A stretch of 64,000 nt of DNA, from the NCBI GenBank assembly GCA_015060925.1, contig SUXM01000015.1:1-64000 (forward strand). The letters run 5' to 3'. The notes under the pieces were generated by a model, which saw only the letters and a program-made list of their open reading frames with translations, made no database searches and was not told the origin of the DNA. Of this stretch, positions 8,811-17,417 are shown in pieces. Both the position numbers and the translations under genes were made by a program. The DNA is from Parabacteroides distasonis (GTDB lineage Bacteria; Bacteroidota; Bacteroidia; Bacteroidales; Tannerellaceae). The first letter of the stretch is position 1. Every line of letters starts with the position of its first letter.

Positions 8811-10096
8811 AACGTATTCAATCTGACTGTTACAGCATTCTTATGTGCTTCCAACTGCTCATTGGCAGCCATTGTTTGTATTGTTTTGCCTAATCCTTTT
8901 ATACCATCGGCTGTTATCTCCTGGAAGGTAATCTTCTTGATAAAGCTATCCAAGTTCACCCCGCTATATGCCTTGGCATATCCGTTGGTCGGCAAGGTAT
9001 GGTTGGTACCGGACGCATAGTCACCCGCGCTCTCCGGCGTATAGGGCCCCATAAAGACACTACCCGCATTCTCAATCTGTTCAGCAATAGAAAGATAATC
9101 GGCAGTTTGGATAATCAAATGTTCCGGTGCATATAAATTAGTAAAATCTACCACCTCCTGTTTATCTTTCAAGACGATGATCCGGCTATGAGCCAAAGAC
9201 TTTTCTGTAATCTCTTTGCGAGGCAATTTATCCAACTGCTCTTGGATAGCCTGTTCTACGTTCGGCACAATACATTCCGAATCCGTTACCAAGATAGCCT
9301 GGCTATCAACACCATGTTCTGCCTGTGAAAGGAAATCTGCAGCGATAAACGCCGGATTTGCCGATTCATCTGCAATCACCTCCACTTCTGAAGGACCGGC
9401 AGGCATATCAATTGCCACCTCCTTCAAGCTGACCAACTGCTTGGCTGCTGTCACATACTGGTTACCAGGACCAAAGATCTTATATACTTTAGGGATTGAT
9501 TCCGTTCCGTATGCCATTGCTGCGATAGCTTGTATTCCTCCTGCTTTAAATATCTTACTTACACCTGCCACTTTTGCTGCAAACAAAATCGCCGGATGTA
9601 CTTTACCCTCTTTATTCGGAGGCGTACAAAGAACAATCTCCTTACATCCAGCGATGCGAGCCGGCACAGCCAACATCAACACCGTAGAAAACAGAGGAGC
9701 CGTTCCCCCCGGAACATACAGCCCTACCTTTTCGATGGCCACAGCCTTTTGCCAACAGGTCACCCCGTTTGTCGTCACCACCTTCTTACCAACAAAACGT
9801 TGGGATGCATGGAAAGTTTCTATGTTTTCCTTTGCCTGAAAGATCGCTTGTTTCAGTTCTTCGGACACCAATCCTTCAGCCTCTTGCCACTCCCCGTCCG
9901 AAACCTGCAAAGTTTGAAATGTCTCCGGGTTTATCTTATCAAACTTTTCCTCATATCGGATAACCGCCTTATCTCCTTCTAAGCGCACTTCGTCCAAGAC
10001 GGAACGTACCGTATCGAAGAGAGTAGTCACATCCAAAGCCGGACGCTGAGCCAGTGAAGCCCATTCTTGCCTTTGCGGATATTTTATAATTTCCAT
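8807..10096 (-). CDS. hisD: Histidinol dehydrogenase
   Basis: A 429-residue zinc enzyme that oxidises histidinol to histidine in two NAD-dependent steps. Visible family signatures are [19 protein letters not shown] (zinc-ligand region), YAPEHLII and the [15 protein letters not shown] segment with catalytic histidine and zinc ligand. The length matches the family norm (about 430). It lies 10 bp after hisG and overlaps hisC by four bases. Confidence 0.97.
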   Translation of the reverse strand: MEIIKYPQRQEWASLAQRPALDVTTLFDTVRSVLDEVRLEGDKAVIRYEEKFDKINPETFQTLQVSDGEWQEAEGLVSEELKQAIFQAKENIETFHASQRFVGKKVVTTNGVTCWQKAVAIEKVGLYVPGGTAPLFSTVLMLAVPARIAGCKEIVLCTPPNKEGKVHPAILFAAKVAGVSKIFKAGGIQAIAAMAYGTESIPKVYKIFGPGNQYVTAAKQLVSLKEVAIDMPAGPSEVEVIADESANPAFIAADFLSQAEHGVDSQAILVTDSECIVPNVEQAIQEQLDKLPRKEITEKSLAHSRIIVLKDKQEVVDFTNLYAPEHLIIQTADYLSIAEQIENAGSVFMGPYTPESAGDYASGTNHTLPTNGYAKAYSGVNLDSFIKKITFQEITADGIKGLGKTIQTMAANEQLEAHKNAVTVRLNTL

Positions 10097-10106
10097 AATA
10101 CTTCTT

Positions 10107-10958
10107 TTATTGAATCATCTTTTCAATCGGTATAACCAAGATACCTTCAGCTCCCAATGCCTTAAGTTTACCTATGATTTCCCAGAAATGTTTTTCGGCA
10201 ATCACTGACTGAACCGACACCCAATTCGGGTCGGCCAACGGAGTAATCGTCGGACTCTTCATACCGGGCAATAGCTCTATTATAGACTGTAGGTTCTCTT
10301 TCGGGGCATTCAACAAAACATATTTCTTACCCTCTGCCTCTTGGATCGCTTTGAAGCGGAACAACAGTTCATCCAAGATAGCCTGCTTTTCTTCAGACAG
10401 ATGGTTATTGGCAATCAACAAGGCTTCACAGTTCATCACCACTTCCACCTCTTTTAGTTGGTTACTAACCAATGTACTGCCTGAGCTGACAATATCGAAG
10501 ATTGCATCCGCCAATCCAATACCCGGAGCGATCTCCACCGAGCCACTGATCACATGCAGATTGGCTTTTACACCTTTCTCTGCCAAATAGTTTTTTAATA
10601 TCTCCGGATAAGAGGTTGCTATTGTTTTTCCTTCAAACCATTCAGCCCCGTTATATTCCTCATCCTTCGGTATAGCCAAAGACAAACGGCACTTACTAAA
10701 TCCCAAACGCTTCAACAAAACAGCTTCTTGTCCCTTTTCCACATATTCATTCTCCCCGACAATACCGATATCTGCCACCCCATTGGCAACCGACTGTGGG
10801 ATATCATCATCACGCAAGAAAAGAACTTCTACCGGAAAACCTTTCGCTGATAACAGAAGGATTCGCTTTCCTCTGTTCAACCTAATACCTGCCTCTTCCA
10901 ACAAATGCATTGTCTCATCATAAAGACGACCTTTTGATTGTACTGCTATTCGTAACAT
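10107..10958 (-). CDS. hisG: ATP phosphoribosyltransferase, long form
   Basis: First committed enzyme of histidine synthesis, joining ATP and PRPP. It starts at the ATG at 10958 (MLRIAVQSKGRLYDE), giving 283 residues; an upstream in-frame extension would run through the attenuator hairpin and is rejected. The PRPP-binding signature is DAIFDIVSSGSTLVSN. The C-terminal part (about 210-283, ending VIPIEKMIQ) is the ACT-like regulatory domain of the long HisG form, which gives feedback inhibition by histidine. The enzyme is therefore expected to be controlled both by attenuation and allosterically. Confidence 0.97.
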   Translation of the reverse strand: MLRIAVQSKGRLYDETMHLLEEAGIRLNRGKRILLLSAKGFPVEVLFLRDDDIPQSVANGVADIGIVGENEYVEKGQEAVLLKRLGFSKCRLSLAIPKDEEYNGAEWFEGKTIATSYPEILKNYLAEKGVKANLHVISGSVEIAPGIGLADAIFDIVSSGSTLVSNQLKEVEVVMNCEALLIANNHLSEEKQAILDELLFRFKAIQEAEGKKYVLLNAPKENLQSIIELLPGMKSPTITPLADPNWVSVQSVIAEKHFWEIIGKLKALGAEGILVIPIEKMIQ

Positions 10959-10989
10959 ATCTATTCTTTTTTTATATTTTCTGTTTCCT

Positions 10990-11031
10990 AAAAAGAGAGG
11001 CTTACCGCATAACGGCAAGCCTCTCTTTTTT
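10990..11031 (-). terminator. Histidine-operon attenuator
   Basis: On the minus strand AAAGAGAGGCTTGCCG pairs with CGGTAAGCCTCTCTTT (one mismatch) around TTATG and ends in a T-run, 32 bp before the hisG start and 37 bp after the leader peptide stop. A transcription terminator placed between a His-rich leader and hisG is the hallmark of ribosome-mediated attenuation. A competing antiterminator would have to form with the 11032-11075 segment; I did not fold it. Confidence 0.85.
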
Positions 11032-11067
11032 ATTCTTAGGTATTCATACACCAAACAGCCCACCGAA

Positions 11068-11118
11068 CTAACGCCCGTTGTTACGATGATGATGGTGATG
11101 TAATACGACTTTATTCAT
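11068..11118 (-). CDS. hisL: his operon leader peptide
   Basis: A 16-codon frame reads MNKVVLHHHHHRNNGR and stops. Five consecutive His codons (CAT CAC CAT CAT CAT) will stall the ribosome when charged tRNA-His is scarce, letting the hisG-hisD-hisC-hisB transcript pass the attenuator. It begins about 14 bp after the predicted transcription start. It is too short for routine gene finders. Confidence 0.9.
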   Translation of the reverse strand: MNKVVLHHHHHRNNGR

Positions 11119-11138
11119 ATTTCTTTATTTTTCGGTCG

Positions 11139-11169
11139 CAAAGTTACGATAATAATTGAACTAAGCAAT
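11139..11169 (-). promoter_or_regulatory. his operon promoter (Bacteroidetes type)
   Basis: On the minus strand a -7 box TAACTTTG (11139-11146) is preceded, after 19 bp, by ATTG (11166-11169) as the -33 element. Spacing and sequence fit the Bacteroidetes primary sigma factor consensus TTTG-N19-TAnnTTTG. Transcription would start near 11132, just upstream of the leader peptide. Confidence 0.7.
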
Positions 11170-11198
11170 AAAACTGATAAAATATTAGCTTGGCAAAC

Positions 11199-13754
11199 TC
11201 ATTTTTTCAAGTGGCCATGTAAACGGTACAGATGGTCAGCCTGCTGGAGGATCTTATTTGAAATCAGTTCCGGATAATCAGGATGTTCCTTAAAAAAGGT
11301 ATCGACCTCCTTATAAGCCTCTGCCGAAGCATGCCCCCTCAACAAAGCACCTACCCAATTTCGAGGAAAGAAAATATCCCCGGTACGTTGTATCTCCTCC
11401 AACTTGTCCAAAGCGGGACGGATATACCTCACAGCCTCCTGTTGGCGAAGCGGACTGTTCAAGTATCCCAAAGCTGTTGCTGCCCACGGCTCTACCCTTC
11501 TGTTTTCTGCAACCAACAAGGCAGAGAATAGGCTATCCCGAACCTCTTGGCGTGGGGATACGGACGGAGAGATAAAAGCATATTGCCGTCTCCTATCCGG
11601 ATTGACTATACGACTCTGCTGCATAGTAACAATCTCTTCCGCCTTTTCGGGTAACAACAGGGCTAATGTATAAGAGAGATTGGTGTAATCATTCTCACCC
11701 AACAAGCAACCAACCGGAGCCTCCTGCTTTTCCCAAAGCTGATAAAGCCGTTTGGTAGCTTCCGCTGTACGGGCAATAGAGGCATACTGGCGAAAAGCCA
11801 ACAGCCGATGCTGCTGCTGTTTATCTTGCACCACCCTTTTCCAAAGGGCCTGTTCAACCTCTTTCGGATCATAAGGATACAACCGTTGACAAATCCCTAT
11901 GTAATCCAAAGCAGCCGAGAACAACAGGGTATTTGTCTCTTGAGGTAGGTAATCCAACATTGCACGCATATACAACTCCGGCCTGATTGTCCGGTTCATC
12001 AAATTCTCAAACAGGGAGATCAACAACGAGCCCCGTAAAATTTCATCCTTCGAGTTTTTCAGTACGGCAAACCACTCTTCTGCCTCCTCTTCGTCACTCA
12101 CCCGAAAAAAGCCATAAGCCGCCCCATCCACATTTGGAATAACGACTGTTTTTCCCTGCCGAGGGCTTTGCAATTTAGTGCCGATGTAATTGGAATTAGT
12201 TGCGCAAGTAATTCCAATTACATCGGCACTATTTTCAGACAGGATCATATACTTAATTTCCTGAGGCCAGCACACCCCCCTGCCAAACGGGTCAACCTGT
12301 GAAACAAAGAGGCTGTCCCCCCTAATCTCCGCTGTTATTTCGGGCATTCCTTTCTCATGTATCCACACATGGCTCCAGCGTTCCAAATCTTTTTCGGTAT
12401 AGGTATCCAAGATAGAGATCAGCCCCTCCCAAGTAGCATTCCCATAGCCATACGTTTTCAAATATTCACGGATCCCTTTTTGGAAAGCCTCTTCCCCTAT
12501 CATACGGATGAGCATGGCCATCACGACAGGCGATTTGTCATAAATGATATTCCCATACATCAATCCGGCATCCCGCAGATTCCCTAACGGTTGCTTGACG
12601 GGGTTTGAGCCGGCCGTACGGTCTTCAGCGTATGCACCAACCACATAATCCAACATGAAGTTCAGCCTATGGTTGACCTCCGGGAACTGCGGTTCCACCA
12701 TCCGAGCTGCATAGTAATTAGCAAACACCTCTTTGGTCCAAACATCGTTGAACCACTCCATAGTCACAAAATCCCCGAACCACATGTGAGACGTTTCATG
12801 GGCTATCAACGAACTGCGTGAAAGGCGTTCGTTCAACGTAGGATGCTCGTTCAAAAACATCCGCCTGTCTGTATATAAAGTCGCACCGGTATGTTCCATC
12901 CCTCCATATTGGAAGCCGGGCAAAATAATCACATCATATTTGGCAAAAGGATAGGGAATCCCGGTGTAAGCCTCTTGCCACTCCAACGCATCGAACACCT
13001 CTTCGGCAATCTCCGGGCATTGCGCCACCTTCTTGGGGTCAGTCTCCCGGTGATACACCGAGATCGTACGTCCGTCACGTGCATACTTTTCCTGTTTCAA
13101 TGCTCCTGCTACAAAAGAAAAAAGGTAGGTACTCAACGGTTCTGTCTCACGAAATGAGACTATCTTTTTCCCTTGAATAGAGGAAGAGTCAATCTGCGAT
13201 ACCGCCCCGTTTGCAATCGCCAACCAAGTGGCAGGAAGCTCCAACGACAAAGTGAACAGGGATTTCATATCCGGTTGATCCATGCAAGGGAAAAGCGTGC
13301 GAGCACGATCCGGTACCAATAACGTATAAAGGAATTCGTCTCTCCTATTTAACGATTGATCATTCGCAATAAAAGCAACTTTTACACGGTTCTCTCCTTC
13401 AGATACAGCCTGCTTATCAATTACAATATGCTCATCCTTTACCGAATAAGCCACCTCTTTATCATTCAACAATACAGAAACAACCTGTTCCGGTTCTCCT
13501 CGGAAATCCAAAATAATCGGATGTTTGCCATTCATCCAAAAGGATAGTTCCACCCTACCAGTAACCGCCTCTTGACGAAATTCCGGTATAGAGAAGAATA
13601 GGTTATAACGTACCTTCTCGAAATGATTCTTCCGAAAACGAGCCAACTCCTGACTAACACCCGGTTGCAACAATACCTGTTCCGGAGTTATCTCTCCGCA
13701 AGCAACCATCAGTCCACAAACGGCTATCCCTAACCAAAACCTGAATCTCTTCAT
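11199..13754 (-). CDS. M1-family aminopeptidase lipoprotein with a repeat-encoded insert
   Basis: An 851-residue zinc aminopeptidase. The signal peptide ends in GLMVAC, giving a lipidated Cys19 and export to the periplasm or outer membrane. The substrate motif GGMEH is at 284-288, the zinc site HETSH at 319-323 and the third ligand is Glu342 in WTKEVF. The C-terminal half is helical and HEAT-like. Residues about 508-527 (DVIGITCATNSNYIG) are encoded by a perfect 56-bp palindrome related to the dispersed repeats of this window, an in-frame insertion without a stop. It follows the DUF4268 gene by 21 bp and may share its transcript. Confidence 0.93.
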   Translation of the reverse strand: MKRFRFWLGIAVCGLMVACGEITPEQVLLQPGVSQELARFRKNHFEKVRYNLFFSIPEFRQEAVTGRVELSFWMNGKHPIILDFRGEPEQVVSVLLNDKEVAYSVKDEHIVIDKQAVSEGENRVKVAFIANDQSLNRRDEFLYTLLVPDRARTLFPCMDQPDMKSLFTLSLELPATWLAIANGAVSQIDSSSIQGKKIVSFRETEPLSTYLFSFVAGALKQEKYARDGRTISVYHRETDPKKVAQCPEIAEEVFDALEWQEAYTGIPYPFAKYDVIILPGFQYGGMEHTGATLYTDRRMFLNEHPTLNERLSRSSLIAHETSHMWFGDFVTMEWFNDVWTKEVFANYYAARMVEPQFPEVNHRLNFMLDYVVGAYAEDRTAGSNPVKQPLGNLRDAGLMYGNIIYDKSPVVMAMLIRMIGEEAFQKGIREYLKTYGYGNATWEGLISILDTYTEKDLERWSHVWIHEKGMPEITAEIRGDSLFVSQVDPFGRGVCWPQEIKYMILSENSADVIGITCATNSNYIGTKLQSPRQGKTVVIPNVDGAAYGFFRVSDEEEAEEWFAVLKNSKDEILRGSLLISLFENLMNRTIRPELYMRAMLDYLPQETNTLLFSAALDYIGICQRLYPYDPKEVEQALWKRVVQDKQQQHRLLAFRQYASIARTAEATKRLYQLWEKQEAPVGCLLGENDYTNLSYTLALLLPEKAEEIVTMQQSRIVNPDRRRQYAFISPSVSPRQEVRDSLFSALLVAENRRVEPWAATALGYLNSPLRQQEAVRYIRPALDKLEEIQRTGDIFFPRNWVGALLRGHASAEAYKEVDTFFKEHPDYPELISNKILQQADHLYRLHGHLKK
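12176..12231. repeat. Perfect 23-bp inverted repeat inside a coding sequence
   Basis: The left arm (12176-12198, starting TAGTGCCGATGTAATTGG) is the exact reverse complement of 12209-12231, around the 10-nt loop GTTGCGCAAG. The CCGATGTAATT core is shared with the first arm of the intergenic repeats at 37023 and 63170. It is translated in frame as part of the aminopeptidase, in a spot just after the beta-rich segment that follows the catalytic domain. Confidence 0.9.
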
Positions 13755-13775
13755 CTGTATCAGTATAATCGTTCC

Positions 13776-14231
13776 TTATTCCCGCAAATATTCGGCAATA
13801 GACATAAAGTTCCGTTCCAACAGATACATCTGTCTGGCCATAAACTGAAAGAATTCGCCCCAATCGGAACGGCGGTGAAAGTCAATACCCGATTTGGAGG
13901 TATAAATCCGGGCAACCTCTTTGCCAGTCTCACGTACATAGCAAATATCCCATACCAACCCCTCTGGGAAATCCTTTTCGATAGTCTCCTTATACCAAGT
14001 CAAACGCTCAAACATCTCCAACCGTTCCCCCTCGTTCCGATGGTTCACCTCCAAGATGACAAAAGCCCCTTCGCGGGTCGCATCAAACTTAAGCTCCACC
14101 CCTTTTACCTTCGTGTTATACAAAGTCCAGATCTTCCTGCGTCTCCGCAAATAAGGTTGTACTTCGCAAAAGGCAGCAAAGCTCTCCCAAAACTCAACTT
14201 TTAGATTTTTCAGTTCCTCTTTACTATACAT
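13776..14231 (-). CDS. DUF4268 domain protein
   Basis: A 151-residue soluble protein matching the DUF4268 type (a short basic N-terminal helix with RRRRKIW, then a W/F-rich central part and the HRRSDWGEFFQF segment). The domain is related in layout to nuclease-like restriction accessory domains, but I see no clear catalytic motif, so no function is claimed. It precedes the M1 aminopeptidase gene by 21 bp in the same direction. Confidence 0.8.
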   Translation of the reverse strand: MYSKEELKNLKVEFWESFAAFCEVQPYLRRRRKIWTLYNTKVKGVELKFDATREGAFVILEVNHRNEGERLEMFERLTWYKETIEKDFPEGLVWDICYVRETGKEVARIYTSKSGIDFHRRSDWGEFFQFMARQMYLLERNFMSIAEYLRE

Positions 14232-14298
14232 TTATCAAAATCTATCCTATTTATTAAGACAATAACATTATTGCTTCATTGTACTTTTAGAATATCTA

Positions 14299-14835
14299 TT
14301 ATTCTATCACTTTATAGATGTCAGGTAAGTTTCGTCCCTCCTGATCATAATCAAGACCGTATCCTACAATAAAGTCATTATCAATATCAAAACAACGATA
14401 ATGGATATCTAAATCCACCTTTAAATTCTCCGGTTTAACAAACAGAGATGCAATACGAATCTCTTTAGGATTCTTTTTAGCTAATATTAATAACAGTTCT
14501 TGCATAGTCAAACCAGAATCGATAATATCTTCCACAATTACAACCGTACGTCCCTCTATATCCTCATTTAATCCAATCAATTGTTTCACTTCTCCCGTTG
14601 ACGATGTTCCTTCATAAGAGGCCAAACGAATAAAACTAACTTCACAAGGGATTGTTACATCACGAAGTAAATCTGCAGCAAAAACAAAAGCACCATTCAA
14701 AATAACCAATAATAAAGGATTCTTTCCGTTTAAATCCGTATTAATTTGCCCTGCTATTTTTTTTACTTGCTCTTTTATTTTATTCTCTGATATATAAAGA
14801 GAAAATTGTCTATCTTTTACTTGTACTGTTTTCAT
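14299..14835 (-). CDS. hpt: Hypoxanthine phosphoribosyltransferase
   Basis: A 178-residue purine salvage enzyme that converts hypoxanthine or guanine and PRPP to IMP or GMP. The PRPP loop is VVIVEDIIDSGLTM (residues about 94-107). LVILNGAFVFAADL is the pyrophosphate-binding loop, and FIVGYGLDYDQEGRNLPDI near the C-terminus contacts the base. The size is typical. It is encoded alone, divergent from the MscS genes. Confidence 0.95.
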   Translation of the reverse strand: MKTVQVKDRQFSLYISENKIKEQVKKIAGQINTDLNGKNPLLLVILNGAFVFAADLLRDVTIPCEVSFIRLASYEGTSSTGEVKQLIGLNEDIEGRTVVIVEDIIDSGLTMQELLLILAKKNPKEIRIASLFVKPENLKVDLDIHYRCFDIDNDFIVGYGLDYDQEGRNLPDIYKVIE

Positions 14836-14967
14836 ACGTATTTAAAGGTATATTATTCCACAAAAATAAATACAAATATCAAATTTCACCATCTTATGGT
14901 TGAATTTAGCTAAATAAACATCGAACAAATCAAACATTCGTCTGTTATTCAAAATAAAATAACAACA

Positions 14968-16152
14968 ATGGAACATATAGGACAATGGATAAATAAAATA
15001 CTCGTATCATGGGGTATAAAACCTTCTATAGCCAATATTCTCGATGAAATCGTTATCACTCTTCTTCTAATTTTTATAACAATCGGTTTAAACTTTATAT
15101 CGCAAACAATTCTTATCAAGAACTTAAAGAAATTAGAGCAACGTATCCATATTCAATGGTTGTCTATCTTCTTAAAACCAAAAGTAACCCATTACATTAT
15201 ACATGGTATTCTTGCTCTTTTTGTCTATTTATTATTACCTTTTACCTTTATCAAAGGAAAAGTATTACTATTCATCTTTCAAAAAGCAACAGCAGTTTAT
15301 TACATATTTGCATTTCTAATGGCTATCAATTATTTACTTTCATATAGTTTGGAATTTTATAATCAACAATCAAAAACGAAAAAACATCCAATCAAAGGTT
15401 TTATCCAAATAGTGAAAGTTTTGATTTTTTTCATTGGAGGAATACTCCTTATCAGTATTCTCATCAATAAATCACCTACAAGTTTATTCGCAGGTTTAGG
15501 AGCATCAGCTGCAATCCTTATGCTTGTATTCAAAGATACCATTTTAGGTTTCGTTGCAGGAATACAATTGTCCGCAAATGATATGTTACAACCGGGAGAC
15601 TGGATAACGATCCCCAATATGAAGATAGACGGCATCGTTCAGGAAATCACGCTCAACACTGTCAAGGTTCAAAACTTCGACAACACCATTTCAACCATAC
15701 CACCCTATACGCTGGTCAGCAACTCTTTCCAAAATTGGCGAGGGATGATACAATCAGAGGGGCGTCGTGTACAGAAAAATATCACGTTAGACTTACAGAC
15801 CATCAAGTTCTGTACACCAGAATTCATCAACCGATTGACAAGCGAAATTCCTTTGCTCGCCCATTATACCCCAGAAGAGGGGCAAATACCAACCAACTCC
15901 CAACTGTTCCGTCTCTACATCGAAAAATACTTGGCAAGCCTGCCTGTTGTCAATACAGACTTAGATCTGATCATCAGCCAAAAGCAGGCAACTGAATATG
16001 GAGTTCCCATTCAAATCTACTTCTTTTCCCGTAATAAAATATGGGCTGAATATGAACGTATCCAATCCGACATCTTCGATCATCTGTTTGCGATGATTCC
16101 CTTTTTTGAATTAAAGGTTTACCAATTCGGATTAGTAAATGAAAATTTGTAG
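14968..16152 (+). CDS. MscS-family mechanosensitive channel, first paralogue
   Basis: A 394-residue membrane protein with about four hydrophobic segments before the MscS core. The pore-lining helix region reads GLGASAAILMLVFKDTILGF, followed by the beta domain GDWITIP...VQEITLNTVKVQNFDN and IPPYTLVSNSFQNWRGM. It opens under membrane tension to release solutes during osmotic downshift. The paralogue starts 31 bp later and is highly similar through the pore and beta domains, so the pair arose by tandem duplication. Confidence 0.93.
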   Translation: MEHIGQWINKILVSWGIKPSIANILDEIVITLLLIFITIGLNFISQTILIKNLKKLEQRIHIQWLSIFLKPKVTHYIIHGILALFVYLLLPFTFIKGKVLLFIFQKATAVYYIFAFLMAINYLLSYSLEFYNQQSKTKKHPIKGFIQIVKVLIFFIGGILLISILINKSPTSLFAGLGASAAILMLVFKDTILGFVAGIQLSANDMLQPGDWITIPNMKIDGIVQEITLNTVKVQNFDNTISTIPPYTLVSNSFQNWRGMIQSEGRRVQKNITLDLQTIKFCTPEFINRLTSEIPLLAHYTPEEGQIPTNSQLFRLYIEKYLASLPVVNTDLDLIISQKQATEYGVPIQIYFFSRNKIWAEYERIQSDIFDHLFAMIPFFELKVYQFGLVNENL

Positions 16153-16157
16153 TTTTG
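16150..16157 (+). promoter_or_regulatory. Possible -7 box for the second MscS gene
   Basis: TAGTTTTG fits the Bacteroidetes -7 consensus and lies at the last codon of the first MscS gene, 26 bp before the start of the second. No clear TTTG is found 19-20 bp upstream, so the second gene may instead be read from the first gene's transcript. Confidence 0.4.
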
Positions 16158-16183
16158 CCCTCCATAAACAAAAGAACAATACT

Positions 16184-17383
16184 ATGCACATCTTACAACA
16201 ATGGATCAACCAACAACTGCTTGATTGGGGAGTCGTCAGCCATTCCTCTCATGAAATAGATAACGTCATCATGTTAGGCTTTATCTTCTTAATCGCATTG
16301 GCGATTGACTATATATGCCGTTACATCTTTCTCAATATGTTCAAGAGGTTGGCACAGAAGACACGTAACCAATGGGATGACCTAATAGTTGAACGAAAGA
16401 TCATAAACAAACTCATGCACATCATACCCGCCATTTTGGTCTATGTGCTATTGCCTTTTGCTTTTCCTCCGAATGAGCCTTCCAAGATATTGGGTGTATT
16501 ACAGATCGCATGTGAAATCTATATCATTATTGTCTCACTACGTTTCATCAATGCATCACTTAACGTCATACATGACATCTATAACTTAAAAGAATCTTTA
16601 AAGAACAAACCTTTAAAGGGATTTATACAACTCTTGCAAGTATGTGTATATAGTATCGGGGTGATCCTTATCATCAGCGTACTGATCAACAAATCCCCTA
16701 TCACCTTACTGACAGGTATCGGTGCTTCAGCCGCTATCTTAATGTTGGTATTCAAAGATACGATCTTAGGGTTTGTGGCTGGTATCCAACTATCGGCAAA
16801 CAATATGCTCCAACAAGGAGATTGGATTACCATGGAAAAATATGGGGCAAACGGTACTGTAATCGAAGTAACCTTGAATGCTGTCAAAGTCAGGAATTTC
16901 GATAATACAATCACTACTATCCCTCCCTATGCCTTGGTTAGCGATGCTTTCCAAAACTGGAGGGGAATGGCTGAGTCTCCCGGACGCCGTATCAAACGTT
17001 CCATCAACATAGACATGAAAAGTATCTGTTTCTGCACACCGGAGATGATAGGAAAATTCCATAGCATGCCTCTGCTTACCGATTACATCAATGAAGCAAA
17101 AGAAAAAGGGCTACAACTTACTAACATAGGGGTCTTTCGTATCTATTTGGTCAATTACTTAAATAGTAAACCCGAAATAAGCAAAGAGTTGACCTGTATG
17201 GTCAGACAACTACAACCGACAGAAAAAGGAATACCACTCGAACTCTATTGCTTCTCTGCCATCAAAGAATGGGTCTCTTATGAGAATATCCAGTCAGATG
17301 TCTTTGACCACGTGTTGGCTATTATTCCGGAATTTGGATTAAGGGTCTTCCAAAATGTCTCAGGATATGATTTAACCAACTAA
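16184..17383 (+). CDS. MscS-family mechanosensitive channel, second paralogue
   Basis: A 399-residue channel starting at the ATG at 16184 (MHILQQWINQQLLDWG); an in-frame ATG at 16139 overlaps the previous gene and the -7 box, so it is less likely. The pore segment GIGASAAILMLVFKDTILGF and the beta-domain IPPYALVSDAFQNWRGM match the upstream paralogue almost residue for residue, while the N-terminal helices and C-terminal vestibule differ more. The stop codon lies inside a bidirectional terminator. Confidence 0.93.
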   Translation: MHILQQWINQQLLDWGVVSHSSHEIDNVIMLGFIFLIALAIDYICRYIFLNMFKRLAQKTRNQWDDLIVERKIINKLMHIIPAILVYVLLPFAFPPNEPSKILGVLQIACEIYIIIVSLRFINASLNVIHDIYNLKESLKNKPLKGFIQLLQVCVYSIGVILIISVLINKSPITLLTGIGASAAILMLVFKDTILGFVAGIQLSANNMLQQGDWITMEKYGANGTVIEVTLNAVKVRNFDNTITTIPPYALVSDAFQNWRGMAESPGRRIKRSINIDMKSICFCTPEMIGKFHSMPLLTDYINEAKEKGLQLTNIGVFRIYLVNYLNSKPEISKELTCMVRQLQPTEKGIPLELYCFSAIKEWVSYENIQSDVFDHVLAIIPEFGLRVFQNVSGYDLTN

Positions 17384-17417
17384 AAAGGGATGGAGAAAAA
17401 TTTCTCCATCCCTTTTT
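17382..17417. terminator. Perfect bidirectional terminator containing both stop codons
   Basis: A 17-bp perfect stem (17382-17398 against 17401-17417, core GGGATGGAGAAA) with a 2-nt spacer, flanked by A and T runs on both strands. It separates the convergent MscS and cysteine desulfidase-like genes. The stop codons of both genes (17381-17383 and 17416-17418) reach into it, so there is no spare sequence between them. Confidence 0.9.

Noticed and set aside
10107..11063. Longer hisG frame starting at 11063
   Set aside because: The extra 35 residues would be encoded by the attenuator hairpin and do not match the HisG family, which starts at MLRIAVQSKGR.
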